Positions 40,704-49,005 of a stretch of 64,000 bases of DNA are shown here, one piece after another. The notes beneath the pieces were generated by a model. The model had not been told where the DNA came from. It did no database searches and was given only the letters and a program-made list of their open reading frames with translations. The position numbers were made by a program, and so were the translations under genes. Numbering within the stretch: the stretch's first letter is position 1; each line of letters begins with the position of its first letter. This stretch comes from Bacteroidales bacterium M8 (GTDB taxonomy: Bacteria; Bacteroidota; Bacteroidia; Bacteroidales; Muribaculaceae). The stretch is from NCBI GenBank assembly GCA_001689495.1, contig LUJS01000043.1:1-64000 (forward strand), in the 5' to 3' direction.

Positions 40704-43142
40704 TCACCTCACCCTCATCACCGCGAAGGAGTAGGGTGGCAGGGTGACATGGGGCAGGGTGAGGGTTGTCTCGGTGGGGATGGCCTTGCTGTCGGCGGGG
40801 TGGCCGGTGAGGATAGTGGCCCTGACGCTGCCGGCCCTGATGCCGAGGGGCGAGAGGTCTATGTCGCCGCGCGCCTCGACGGGGAGCAGGTTCACGATCT
40901 TGACGATATGTTCGCCCGTTGCCTCGTCGCGTGTCACGGACATGCCCACGCGGCGGGTCACGTCGTCGTTGTCGCTGTCGACCTTGAGGGGAGCGGGGAT
41001 GTAGCGCGTGCCGGCATTGTTGCCGAAGAGCCGCTGCACGTGATAGTCTACGGTGGGCTTGACCGAGTCGTTGGTGAAGTATATCAGGTCGGGACGCCAC
41101 TGCGTGTGCCCCTCCTTGGCCAGCAGCGGCGCGTATGACGTCATATCGACCACGTCGCCGTTGCGCTCTACCGAGGTCAGGTACAGCGCCTCGGCCAGCG
41201 CCGTCTCGACATTGCTCGGGCGTCCGGGCAGATGCGCCGCATATTCGCCCAGATATACCTTGGTGCCGCCGCGGCGATAGCCGTCATAATAGTCCTGATT
41301 GTGTATCATCCACGCGGGGTCGACATAATAGTGCTCGTCGACCATCGGAATCTCCAGCTTCTCGGCCAGTCGCCAACCGGCGTCATAGTCCGAGCCCTCG
41401 TAAAATGGGCCGACGGTGCCCACGACCGTAATCTCGGGGTAGCGGGCGCGAATGGAATCGTAAATCATGCGGAATCGGGGCTCGAACACCTCGGAGATAA
41501 GATCCTCGTTGCCGATGCCGAGATACTTGAGGTTGAACGGCTCGGGGTGTCCCGCCTCGGCGCGACGTGCGCCCCACTCGGTTGTGACGTCGCCGTTGGC
41601 ATATTCTATCAGGTCGAGCACATCCCGGATGTATGCGTCCATCTCGTCCATCGGAATGCCGCACTGCTGACCGAGGGCCGTGAGGGGATGGTCTGAATGG
41701 TGCGACACCATGCTCGAGTTCTGGCAGGGCACGCCTGCGGCAAGCACGGGGAGGGGCTCGGCGCCGAGATCCTCGCAAAACAGGAAGTATTCGTGGTATC
41801 CCAGACCGCGTGTCTGGTGATAGTTCCATAGGTTGCGCAGCGGTTTGCGGGCCTCGAGGGGACCGACGGAGCCTTTCCAGTCATAGATGTTGTCTATGCC
41901 GTTGCCGTGGGCCACGCAGCCGCCCGGAAAGCGCACGAACTTTGGTTTGAGGTCGGCGAGGGTCTGCGCCAGATCGGCCCTGAGGCCGTTGTGGCGCCCG
42001 TGGAATGTCTTTTCTGGGAACAGCGACACCATGTCGACGTCGGCATCGGTCGCTTTGGGGAACATCAGGTTGAGACGGGCACCGGATACGCTGTGCTTGG
42101 CCCGGAGCGTGGCCGTACAGTGCTGCCAGCCGTCCGCGCCTTTGGCTTTAATGGTGCCCGAGGCCACGGTCCTGCCGTCGGGGTCTGTCAGCGTCACGGC
42201 CACCCTGAGCGGGCGCGGAGTGCGCAGGGCCACGTCGAGCAGGTATCTGTCACCTTTTTTCAGCGACATGCCGTCATATCCGGCGTTGGTCAGCGTCACC
42301 TCGCCGTCGATGGACATATAGTGCGGATTGTTGGGGTGTATGGGCGCCGCCGAGTCTATTGCGGCCGTGCCCGCTCCGGCCGTGGCCCACGAGTGTGTCG
42401 CGCACCATTCGGGGTCGCCCTTGCGGTCGGATGGGGTGTATTCGAAGTCGCGGTTCTGCACCAGCTCGGCATACAGTCCGCCGTCGGCGGCATAGTTGAT
42501 GTCCTCGAAGAATATGCCTATCAGCTTGTCCGTGATGGGATAAGCCTTGTCTGGCTGTGCGGTGGCCGAGAATGTGACCGGGCCGAGCCCCGCAAACCGC
42601 CTGCCGTCATCCACGGCGTGCTGCGAATGACGCGCACCGAGGGCGTTGCGCTCGGCGACAAACCTCTCGAGGCGGCGAGCGAAATCATCTGAGATCTCCT
42701 GACGGTATCCCCTGACCATCGCCCCATCAATGACGGTCGAGTCGGGCGTGACGGGCGACAGCGGACGCATGTCGCGCGGCAGGTCGTGGGGACTGGCGAA
42801 ATATCTCTGCGGCTGCCACTTCCGCAGGTCGGGCGACACGGCCACGGCGGTCACCGCCCCGTCGGCAGTCGCCGTCCAGACACATGTCCACATCGAGTCG
42901 GCGGCGTTGACGAACAGGCGTGGCGAGAACATCTTCTTTCCTTCGCCCCACGGGCCGAAGTCCGAGCTGACAAAGTTGAACTTCTCGCCCAGCGGACGCC
43001 ACTCCTCACCCACGGCATCGCGCAGGGCCAGACGCAGGCCCGACCTGCCGTCGGGTGTCGAATATGAGAAAAGCTCCCCGGCCGTCGAGCCGAAAGCGGC
43101 GAGCGAGGCGACCAATATCGCCAATATATGTCTGTATTTCAT
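40704..43142 (-). CDS. GH51 alpha-L-arabinofuranosidase, secreted
   Basis: The ATG at 43142 gives a proper signal peptide (MKYRHILAILVASLAAFG); the in-frame ATG 11 codons earlier does not. The 812-residue enzyme belongs to family GH51, which frees terminal arabinofuranose from arabinan or arabinoxylan. The acid/base glutamate lies in GIGNEDL (E546) and the nucleophile in MVDEHYYVD (E603). The first ~110 mature residues (with FNFVSSDFGPWGEGKKMFSPRLFVN) look like part of a GH43-type propeller blade, and a carbohydrate-binding-like jelly roll lies at about 250-370. It is not in an obvious operon. A toxin-antitoxin pair lies upstream. Confidence 0.88.
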   Translation of the reverse strand: MKYRHILAILVASLAAFGSTAGELFSYSTPDGRSGLRLALRDAVGEEWRPLGEKFNFVSSDFGPWGEGKKMFSPRLFVNAADSMWTCVWTATADGAVTAVAVSPDLRKWQPQRYFASPHDLPRDMRPLSPVTPDSTVIDGAMVRGYRQEISDDFARRLERFVAERNALGARHSQHAVDDGRRFAGLGPVTFSATAQPDKAYPITDKLIGIFFEDINYAADGGLYAELVQNRDFEYTPSDRKGDPEWCATHSWATAGAGTAAIDSAAPIHPNNPHYMSIDGEVTLTNAGYDGMSLKKGDRYLLDVALRTPRPLRVAVTLTDPDGRTVASGTIKAKGADGWQHCTATLRAKHSVSGARLNLMFPKATDADVDMVSLFPEKTFHGRHNGLRADLAQTLADLKPKFVRFPGGCVAHGNGIDNIYDWKGSVGPLEARKPLRNLWNYHQTRGLGYHEYFLFCEDLGAEPLPVLAAGVPCQNSSMVSHHSDHPLTALGQQCGIPMDEMDAYIRDVLDLIEYANGDVTTEWGARRAEAGHPEPFNLKYLGIGNEDLISEVFEPRFRMIYDSIRARYPEITVVGTVGPFYEGSDYDAGWRLAEKLEIPMVDEHYYVDPAWMIHNQDYYDGYRRGGTKVYLGEYAAHLPGRPSNVETALAEALYLTSVERNGDVVDMTSYAPLLAKEGHTQWRPDLIYFTNDSVKPTVDYHVQRLFGNNAGTRYIPAPLKVDSDNDDVTRRVGMSVTRDEATGEHIVKIVNLLPVEARGDIDLSPLGIRAGSVRATILTGHPADSKAIPTETTLTLPHVTLPPYSFAVMRVR

Positions 43143-43224
43143 GGTGCGGGTATTAATGACGTGGGGACGATACAAGGAGACCGAAAGAATACATGATCGT
43201 CGTGGCAGCTAATGGCTTGCCATG

Positions 43225-43488
43225 TTAAACCGTGATTATGGATTTGCCGAAATATGTGGAGAGCATGGCGAGGGTTGAGATGTTGAAGTTGTACTGTCCG
43301 CTGAGCCATTGGGTGATTTCACTCGGACGACGGCCCAATGCATCGGCAAACTGTTTCTTGGACAGTCCGCGCTCTTGCATCAGGTCATATATGCGGTCGG
43401 ATATTGCAAAGCTGAGTCTTGCACTCTCTCTTTCTTCCTCAGGTATTTCCGCAAACAGGCGAGGGAGTAGGTCTAAGTTCTCTTTCAT
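43225..43488 (-). CDS. XRE-family antitoxin-type regulator
   Basis: The 87-residue protein carries a helix-turn-helix at about 40-75 (MQERGLSKKQFADALGRRPSEITQWLSGQYNFNI). Its start overlaps the stop of the upstream toxin-like gene by four bases. In RelE/HigB-type pairs with the toxin gene first, the second gene is the DNA-binding antitoxin that neutralises the toxin and represses the operon. That role is inferred from layout and family. Confidence 0.82.
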   Translation of the reverse strand: MKENLDLLPRLFAEIPEEERESARLSFAISDRIYDLMQERGLSKKQFADALGRRPSEITQWLSGQYNFNISTLAMLSTYFGKSIITV

Positions 43489-43955
43489 AGCTCAAAAGTT
43501 TTATCCGTGTCTATTATATTCTCGGTTATCACTACCGAACCGTCCTTGATGCCGGATTTGAGTAATTCCTCGAACTTTTGCAGGGTTACGACGTATCCCT
43601 GAAGCTCATTGTCTTCCTCATAAGTCCGGGTTGTCTTTACGCCCCCGTTGCCGAGAATTATTATCTTGTCCGACAGCCGCAGGGCATAGAGGCGCAGTTT
43701 GGATCGTAAGGTCGGGAGTGCCACAACCGAATCGCGCATCTTACCCTCGTTGCGGAAGTAGCGCTCAAGAGCTCCGCGCTCAATTATCTGCTCGACATAT
43801 CGTATAATGGCACGATAATCGGCATTTAACTGAGAATCCTCTCTGAATTTGGCGACAAATTTGTTGAACTCATCCAATTCATCACCGAGGAACCGAATGG
43901 TATAGACAGTACACTTGTCGCTGTTGTTAAGGAGTATGAGTTCGACTTCGCTCAT
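43485..43955 (-). CDS. RelE/HigB-type toxin, probable
   Basis: The start at 43955 gives MSEVELILLNNSDKCTVYTI, 156 residues. The earlier in-frame ATG at 43988 lies inside the -7 box (43993-43986) and is ruled out. The protein resembles RelE/HigB-like or phage Gp49-like toxins, which cut mRNA at the ribosome: VAKFREDSQ near the front, then RYFRNEGKMRDSVVALPTLRSKLRLYALRLSDKIIILGNGG and a C-terminal extension. It is followed by the antitoxin gene with a four-base overlap. No ribosome-site residue assignment is made. Confidence 0.72.
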   Translation of the reverse strand: MSEVELILLNNSDKCTVYTIRFLGDELDEFNKFVAKFREDSQLNADYRAIIRYVEQIIERGALERYFRNEGKMRDSVVALPTLRSKLRLYALRLSDKIIILGNGGVKTTRTYEEDNELQGYVVTLQKFEELLKSGIKDGSVVITENIIDTDKTFEL

Positions 43956-43985
43956 GTTTAGTATCTTGTGTTTGATATTATAACG

Positions 43986-43993
43986 CAAAGATA
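43986..43993 (-). promoter_or_regulatory. -7 box of the toxin-antitoxin pair
   Basis: TATCTTTG on the minus strand, 30 bases before the ATG at 43955. The only nearby TTG is 29 bases upstream, so the -33 element is weak or absent, as is common when a repressor controls the promoter. Confidence 0.55.
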
Positions 43994-44034
43994 CGATAAA
44001 AATTTCACTTTTTGCACTCTGTCAATACTCTATG

Positions 44035-46863
44035 TCACTGAATATAGGTGGAATGGGGGTGATTTTTTGCGTTATTGAGGAAGTCGAAGATGAGTTTTAT
44101 TCTCAGGCCTTTGTCGCCGGGGTTGAGGCGGATGTTGGGGGCCTGGGCCTGTGGGCCGAGCTGGGTGACGGGTTTGTATGACTGCATCGGGGGAATTTCG
44201 AGCAGAAACGAGATGTCTCCCTCGGGGAACGGCATCATCGTGTCCTTGCCGTCGCGGCGGGCGGCGGGCTCCTGCGGCGTGAACACGCGCATGTACAGGC
44301 CGTCGGTGGCCGAGTAGACCGTGAACGGCGCGGTCTGCGATTCGATCGTTGCCCAGTACACGTTGCCGTGATAGCCCTTGAATTCGGGATAGACAAGGCG
44401 TCCCTCAGATTCGCCCGTCACGGTGTTGTTATACTCCTTGTGCCACACTCCCGGCTCCATGCCACGCTGGCGGTTGCGCCACACCCTGTAGGGGCCGCGT
44501 CCCAACCATCTCATGCCGCTCACGCCCTCTTCGGGGCAGGTGAAGGTCAGTCCGAAGCTGCGCACCTCGTTGTCGAAGAACCGTCCCTTGTATCCGTGCC
44601 CCCTGCGGTCGTTGAGCATCACCGCGTCCATGCCGAGCAGTCCGGCGGGAGTCATGCGCCACTCTATTGAGTCGATGGCGCCCCTGTATCGGGCCACGAT
44701 CACGGCATCTTTTCCCTCCTGATGTCCCGACATGGACATCAGCTCGGCCTTCATCCCAACGGGCACGGGGCCGCCGCCGAAGGGGAGGGGAGTGCCGTCG
44801 CGGACAATCGAGGCGATACGCCCCGAGCGGGGGTCGAACGTCACCGTCAGGCTGTTGGCGCTGAGGGTCGAGTCCGTGGCCACGGCCTTGCCTGAGGCCG
44901 AGGGGAGCGTGTGGGCCGCGAGATATTGGTCGGCATACCTCACGGGCATGGTGCGGACGTTTATGGTGTCTCTTTTTTCGTCAAGGATGGTCAGGCGCAG
45001 CAGGTCGGCCTTGTCGAGCCCCTCGGGTATGCCGAGGCTGACGTTGCGCCTCTCGCCGGGCATTATGCCGGGCATCGGACACGAGCCCGAGGCGACGGTC
45101 TGCTCATAGTCACCCTCGGCCGGAGTCGGCACCGTCAGCAGCCGCCACTCCATGACGATGCCGTCGAGACTGCGCGACAGATAGCCGTTGCCGATGGTGA
45201 GCGTGCCGTCCCACGCGGGCGTCACGGCCACGGGCTCGATGGTGACGGGCGACCAGACGTCGCGGATGGTGTACCAGCTCGCCTCTTTCTCTCTGTACGG
45301 GCCCACGATGCCGTCCGGGCCGTTGGGGCCGTCGGTGTCGATGCGGCCGTCGCGGTCGCGGCGCTCTATCCCCTCGTCGGCCCATGCCCAAATGAAGCCA
45401 CCGGCAAAGCGCGGATTCTGCGACCAGTTGCTCCAGAATCCGTCGAGCGACGTGCCCGCGCCCTTGTCATATTGAGCGTGCAGGAACTCGGTGGGCATGA
45501 ACACGTCATATCCGTTGCCCAGTCGCGCCACGCCGGTCTGATATGCGGGATAGTGATGTGCGTCGACCCCGTTGCGCGAGGCCCAAGCATAGATGACGTG
45601 GCGTCCCTGAGGGTCGTAGGCCGCGAATGTCGGCTCGAGGGCATAGTTGTAGCCTCCCTCGTTGCCGTTGCTCCACGCGAATATGCAGGGCCGGTTGACG
45701 TCGCGCGTCAGCATCTCGCGCAGTATGCGGCCACCCTCGGCGGTCGAGTATGCGTTCTGCCATCCCGGCAGTTCGTTGAGATAGAGCACGCCGAGCGAGT
45801 CGCAGACCTCGAGCAGATGACTGTCGGGCGGGTAGTGCGAGCGTATAGCGTTGGCGTTCATCCCCTTGATGAGCCTGACATCCTCGATGTCGCGCTTCTT
45901 GCTGCCCGTGCGGCCTGTCTCGGGATAGAAACAGTGGCGGTTTACCCCCTTGACAGTCAGCTTGCGGCCGTTGAGATAGAATCCGTCGCGCTCCCTGAAC
46001 TCGATGGTGCGGAATCCCGTGCGCTCCGTAACCGCGTGGGCCACGGTGCCGTCAGGCCCCGTCAGCTCGAACCTGACGTCGTATAGCGCGGGTGTCTCGG
46101 GGTGCCACGGCGAGATGCCGTCAAAGCTCACCGATACCCTCTGGCTGTCCGTGGCGCACAATGCGGCCTCGCGGGTCTGTCCGGCGGCAGTGACGCGCAG
46201 TCGCGAGCCGGGTGCGAGGTTGTCGGTGATGAGGTCGAGTGTCAGGCTGCCGTCGTGTCGCGGATCGAGGGCCACGCGGCGTATGCGCGTCAGAGGGGTG
46301 ACACGCAGGTAAACCGGACGGTATATGCCCCCGAATAGCCACCAGTCGGCCTTGCGTTCGGCGGCGTTGATGCTCCTGTCCGACGACTCCTTGTCAACCC
46401 TGACCTCGAGGGTGTTCCTGCCGCTCTTTATAAGCGGAGTTATGTCATATTCGAATTGCGTGAAGCCCCCGCGGTGCGTGGGGCCTGCGCTGCGGCCGTT
46501 CACGGTAACGGTGGCATCGGTCATGACGCCCTCGAACACCAGCTCGACCCTCTTGCCTCGCCAGTCGCGCGGGACATTGAACGTGGTGCGATACAGACCC
46601 GACTCTCGCGCGGGCTCCGAGCCCGGGCGGTCGTGATAATAGCGGCCATAGGTATATGCTCCGAAACCCTCCTGCTCCCAGCACGAGGGCACGTGTATCT
46701 TGGACCAGCGGCCGGAGTTCATTCCGTCCGTGCACTTGAAGTCCCAGACTGTGGCGTCGTCATCACCCCATCCCGAAAGGGGAACAATCACCGTTGTCCC
46801 GGCATGGCTCCACAGCCAGACCGGGATAACGATGAGTAAGCTCAATACATAAAGTCGTTTCAC
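44035..46863 (-). CDS. GH2 beta-galactosidase, secreted
   Basis: The 942-residue enzyme has a signal peptide (to about 21) and then the GH2 layout: sugar-binding jelly roll, immunoglobulin-like domain, TIM barrel (about 290-560) and the C-terminal beta-galactosidase small chain. The acid/base is E402 in WSNGNEGG, and the nucleophile is E459 in MPTEFLHAQYD. GH2 enzymes release beta-linked galactose; in this neighbourhood pectin side-chain galactan or arabinogalactan are reasonable targets, by inference. A -7 box TAATTTTG lies at 46890-46883 without a clear -33. The gene stands alone. Confidence 0.9.
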   Translation of the reverse strand: MKRLYVLSLLIVIPVWLWSHAGTTVIVPLSGWGDDDATVWDFKCTDGMNSGRWSKIHVPSCWEQEGFGAYTYGRYYHDRPGSEPARESGLYRTTFNVPRDWRGKRVELVFEGVMTDATVTVNGRSAGPTHRGGFTQFEYDITPLIKSGRNTLEVRVDKESSDRSINAAERKADWWLFGGIYRPVYLRVTPLTRIRRVALDPRHDGSLTLDLITDNLAPGSRLRVTAAGQTREAALCATDSQRVSVSFDGISPWHPETPALYDVRFELTGPDGTVAHAVTERTGFRTIEFRERDGFYLNGRKLTVKGVNRHCFYPETGRTGSKKRDIEDVRLIKGMNANAIRSHYPPDSHLLEVCDSLGVLYLNELPGWQNAYSTAEGGRILREMLTRDVNRPCIFAWSNGNEGGYNYALEPTFAAYDPQGRHVIYAWASRNGVDAHHYPAYQTGVARLGNGYDVFMPTEFLHAQYDKGAGTSLDGFWSNWSQNPRFAGGFIWAWADEGIERRDRDGRIDTDGPNGPDGIVGPYREKEASWYTIRDVWSPVTIEPVAVTPAWDGTLTIGNGYLSRSLDGIVMEWRLLTVPTPAEGDYEQTVASGSCPMPGIMPGERRNVSLGIPEGLDKADLLRLTILDEKRDTINVRTMPVRYADQYLAAHTLPSASGKAVATDSTLSANSLTVTFDPRSGRIASIVRDGTPLPFGGGPVPVGMKAELMSMSGHQEGKDAVIVARYRGAIDSIEWRMTPAGLLGMDAVMLNDRRGHGYKGRFFDNEVRSFGLTFTCPEEGVSGMRWLGRGPYRVWRNRQRGMEPGVWHKEYNNTVTGESEGRLVYPEFKGYHGNVYWATIESQTAPFTVYSATDGLYMRVFTPQEPAARRDGKDTMMPFPEGDISFLLEIPPMQSYKPVTQLGPQAQAPNIRLNPGDKGLRIKLIFDFLNNAKNHPHSTYIQ

Positions 46864-46954
46864 GGTATCAGTTGTTGTATTGCAAAATTAGGCATTCATG
46901 ATGACTCAGACGTCCGTTTTTCTTTCAATAAACAACGATAATATGCAAACGGCC

Positions 46955-46976
46955 CCCGCATTTCTGCCGAGGGCCG
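46955..46976 (-). terminator. Terminator of the first DUF4595 gene
   Basis: GGCCCCCGC and GCCGAGGGCC form a stem around ATTTCT at about 46951-46976. A near copy (AGCCCCCGGC with GCCGAGGGCC) lies after the paralogous gene, near 47920-47944. Confidence 0.55.
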
Positions 46977-47002
46977 ATTATATTGCACCATGCGTGATTA
47001 TC

Positions 47003-47824
47003 CTATCGGACGAAAGTGATGGCCATGCTGTTTACGCCCGTCAGGGTCGGATCTGATATGACGACTCGGGTCGGAAAACCTGTGTCGTCGAGGGTCCACG
47101 CCATGTAGTCCGTCAGGCCTTGGTCGTCCGCTCCGGTATATACTCGGCGCAGCGGCAGGTTGCGTGAGGGCTTGCCCAGCAGGCCGGCGTTGAATGCCGG
47201 CTCGAGGTCGCCGGGATAGACCGGCAGCACCACCATCGGGGGCATCATGGCCATCATGTTTGCCATCGGGGTGTCGTGGTCGCCGTCGGTATATGTGAAC
47301 GTGAACGACGACTCGACGCCGCTGTCCATGTCCCTGACGGTCACCGCAGAGAGGTCGCCGTCGGCATAAGTGATTCTGGTCTCGCTGTTCTCGCCGCCGG
47401 TGTGCCTGACATACTCCAGCCTGTTGTCGTCGTTGTATTCCATCCACCATTCGTCGCGGGCGTTGCGGGTGTCGCGGGCATATACGGCACAGCCGTCATC
47501 GTCGAGCATCAGGTATATCTCAGACCTCGTGCCGGGCTCTTCGTTGTCCGTCCACGTCATCCGGGCCTGATAGTTGCCATCTTCCCTGAAGTTGCCGTAT
47601 TCAAACTCGACAAGGCTCTCATAGTCACCCTCCGTCGTGGCCAGTCGCGTCACGCGGCCCGCGCTGTCGGTGGTGAATATGGTCTTGGAGTCCATCACTT
47701 GGATCTCGCGAGGGAATATGGCCTCGGACTCTGCCTCGCTGCTTCCGCCTCCGCCGCACGACGTGACGGCTAACGTAATGGTGGACATGAGGCAAGCGGC
47801 GGTGAGTATGTGTTTCCTGTTCAT
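47003..47824 (-). CDS. DUF4595-type lipoprotein, paralogue 1
   Basis: The ATG at 47824 gives a lipoprotein signal (MNRKHILTAACLMST then AVTSC); the earlier in-frame ATG at 47869 lies upstream of the predicted transcript start. The 273-residue protein is built of antiparallel beta strands (KTIFTTDSAGRVTRLATTEG, SLVEFEYGN, DEWWMEYNDDNRLEYVRHTGG), as in the DUF4595 porin-like-fold family of Bacteroidetes lipoproteins. It shares the order of motifs with the gene at 47971, including GLLGKPSRNLPLR near the end. The function is unknown. It has its own promoter (47856-47885). Confidence 0.78.
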   Translation of the reverse strand: MNRKHILTAACLMSTITLAVTSCGGGGSSEAESEAIFPREIQVMDSKTIFTTDSAGRVTRLATTEGDYESLVEFEYGNFREDGNYQARMTWTDNEEPGTRSEIYLMLDDDGCAVYARDTRNARDEWWMEYNDDNRLEYVRHTGGENSETRITYADGDLSAVTVRDMDSGVESSFTFTYTDGDHDTPMANMMAMMPPMVVLPVYPGDLEPAFNAGLLGKPSRNLPLRRVYTGADDQGLTDYMAWTLDDTGFPTRVVISDPTLTGVNSMAITFVR

Positions 47825-47855
47825 CGGCTTTTCGGGTTTATGGGTGTTGTCACGG

Positions 47856-47885
47856 CAAAGATAATACAAAATCCGATACCGTCAA
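47856..47885 (-). promoter_or_regulatory. Promoter of DUF4595 paralogue 1
   Basis: On the minus strand TTG (47885-47883) and TATCTTTG (47863-47856) are 19 bases apart, placing transcript start near 47849 and fixing the ATG at 47824. Confidence 0.75.
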
Positions 47886-47919
47886 AGACCTGCAGGGCGG
47901 CTTGATGATGCAAAACAGC

Positions 47920-47944
47920 CCCCGGCATTGCTGCCGAGGGCCGA
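47920..47944 (-). terminator. Terminator of the second DUF4595 gene
   Basis: A stem of AGCCCCCGGC and GCCGAGGGCC around ATTGCT, nearly the same as the one after paralogue 1. TGCAA flanks occur on both sides in each case, so the whole terminator seems to have been duplicated with the gene. Confidence 0.55.
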
Positions 47945-47970
47945 TTGTATTGCATTACGATCGTCAGTAA

Positions 47971-48822
47971 TTACCAGACAAAGCTGATCTGCTCGTCATA
48001 GCCGCCCCACGGGTTCACCTCTTTGATATTCAGCAGGGTGGGGAGTCCGTTGGCGTTGAGTGTCCATTCGAAAGAGGTGTACTCGCCATCGTTGTCCGAG
48101 CCGGCATACTGCTGGCGGACGGGGAGATTCTTGGTGGCCTTGCCAAGCAGACCGGCATAGTAGGCGACTTCCATCTCGTCCATGTCTATCTGGAAGAGGT
48201 CGTCGAACAGCATGATGCCGCCCTTGTTGGCAATCGGTCTCTTCACGTTGTTGTCGGTGTACGAGATGTTGTAGATCGAGGGGGTCTGATGGTCGTCGCT
48301 GGTGGTGGCTCTGCTTGTGATGTCGCCGTTGGTGTATGTGATGCGGGTGACCTCGTTGTCGCCTTCGGTGCGCTTGAGATAGTTGAGCTGGCCATCGGCG
48401 TTATACTCAAACCACCATTCGTCATCGCTGTACTCGGGATCCGAATAAACCTCGAGGGCGTATTTCACGAAACCCTTGTCGTTGAGCTGCATGTAGATGA
48501 CGGTCTTGTCGGTCGGGTCATAGCTGTCATACTGTGTCAGCTTAACCTGAAACTCGGTGGCACGCGAGAATGTGCCGTATTCAAACTCGGCTGTCGACGT
48601 GTACGATTCGTCCTTGGTCTCGATCTTGGTCACCTGACCGTTTGAGTTTCTGACAATCTTGGTGTCGCCGATCTGCGAGGGGACGCCTTCGGGGAATACT
48701 TGGTCAATGACGGGTGCGTCGGGGCGCTTGGGGTCGTCGTTGTCGTCGTCGCTGCAAGAAGCCAGCGAGCAGGAAACCGTGGCAAGTACTGCCATGGCTG
48801 CATACTTGAAAAGACTTTTCAT
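47971..48822 (-). CDS. DUF4595-type lipoprotein, paralogue 2
   Basis: The ATG at 48822 gives MKSLFKYAAMAVLATVSCSLASC, a lipoprotein signal followed by SDDDNDD, an acidic stretch typical of surface-exposed lipoproteins. The in-frame ATG at 48858 lies inside the -7 box (TATTTTTG, 48865-48858) and is rejected. The 283 residues show the same strand pattern as the neighbour (TKIVRNSNGQVTKIETKDES, AEFEYGTF, DEWWFEYNADGQLNYLKRTEG, YAGLLGKATKNLPVRQQY). The pair arose by tandem duplication and has since diverged widely. The function is unknown. Confidence 0.78.
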   Translation of the reverse strand: MKSLFKYAAMAVLATVSCSLASCSDDDNDDPKRPDAPVIDQVFPEGVPSQIGDTKIVRNSNGQVTKIETKDESYTSTAEFEYGTFSRATEFQVKLTQYDSYDPTDKTVIYMQLNDKGFVKYALEVYSDPEYSDDEWWFEYNADGQLNYLKRTEGDNEVTRITYTNGDITSRATTSDDHQTPSIYNISYTDNNVKRPIANKGGIMLFDDLFQIDMDEMEVAYYAGLLGKATKNLPVRQQYAGSDNDGEYTSFEWTLNANGLPTLLNIKEVNPWGGYDEQISFVW

Positions 48823-48935
48823 TGCTGTTTGTGATTGGGGATTGTGTTTGTGGGGCACAAAAATACAATATTAAATCCGAATTATTACCCCCCCCAACTG
48901 TTAAAATATGTTACACGTCATGCGCTGTCGTCAGC

Positions 48936-48972
48936 AAAAAAACTGCGCGGCCCGTTTTGGCGGGTCGCGCAG
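48936..48972 (-). terminator. Terminator of the pectin/uronate operon
   Basis: CTGCGCGGCCCG (48943-48954) pairs with CGGGTCGCGCAG (48961-48972) with one wobble and a six-base loop. On the minus strand seven T residues follow (48942-48936). It lies 33 bases after the exuT stop. Confidence 0.9.
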
Positions 48973-49005
48973 AAGTTATGAGAGATTGTCTAAGAGACCT
49001 GATTA

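Noticed and set aside
43143..43175. Upstream start of the GH51 gene
   Set aside because: The 11 added residues precede and spoil a clear signal peptide that starts at 43142.
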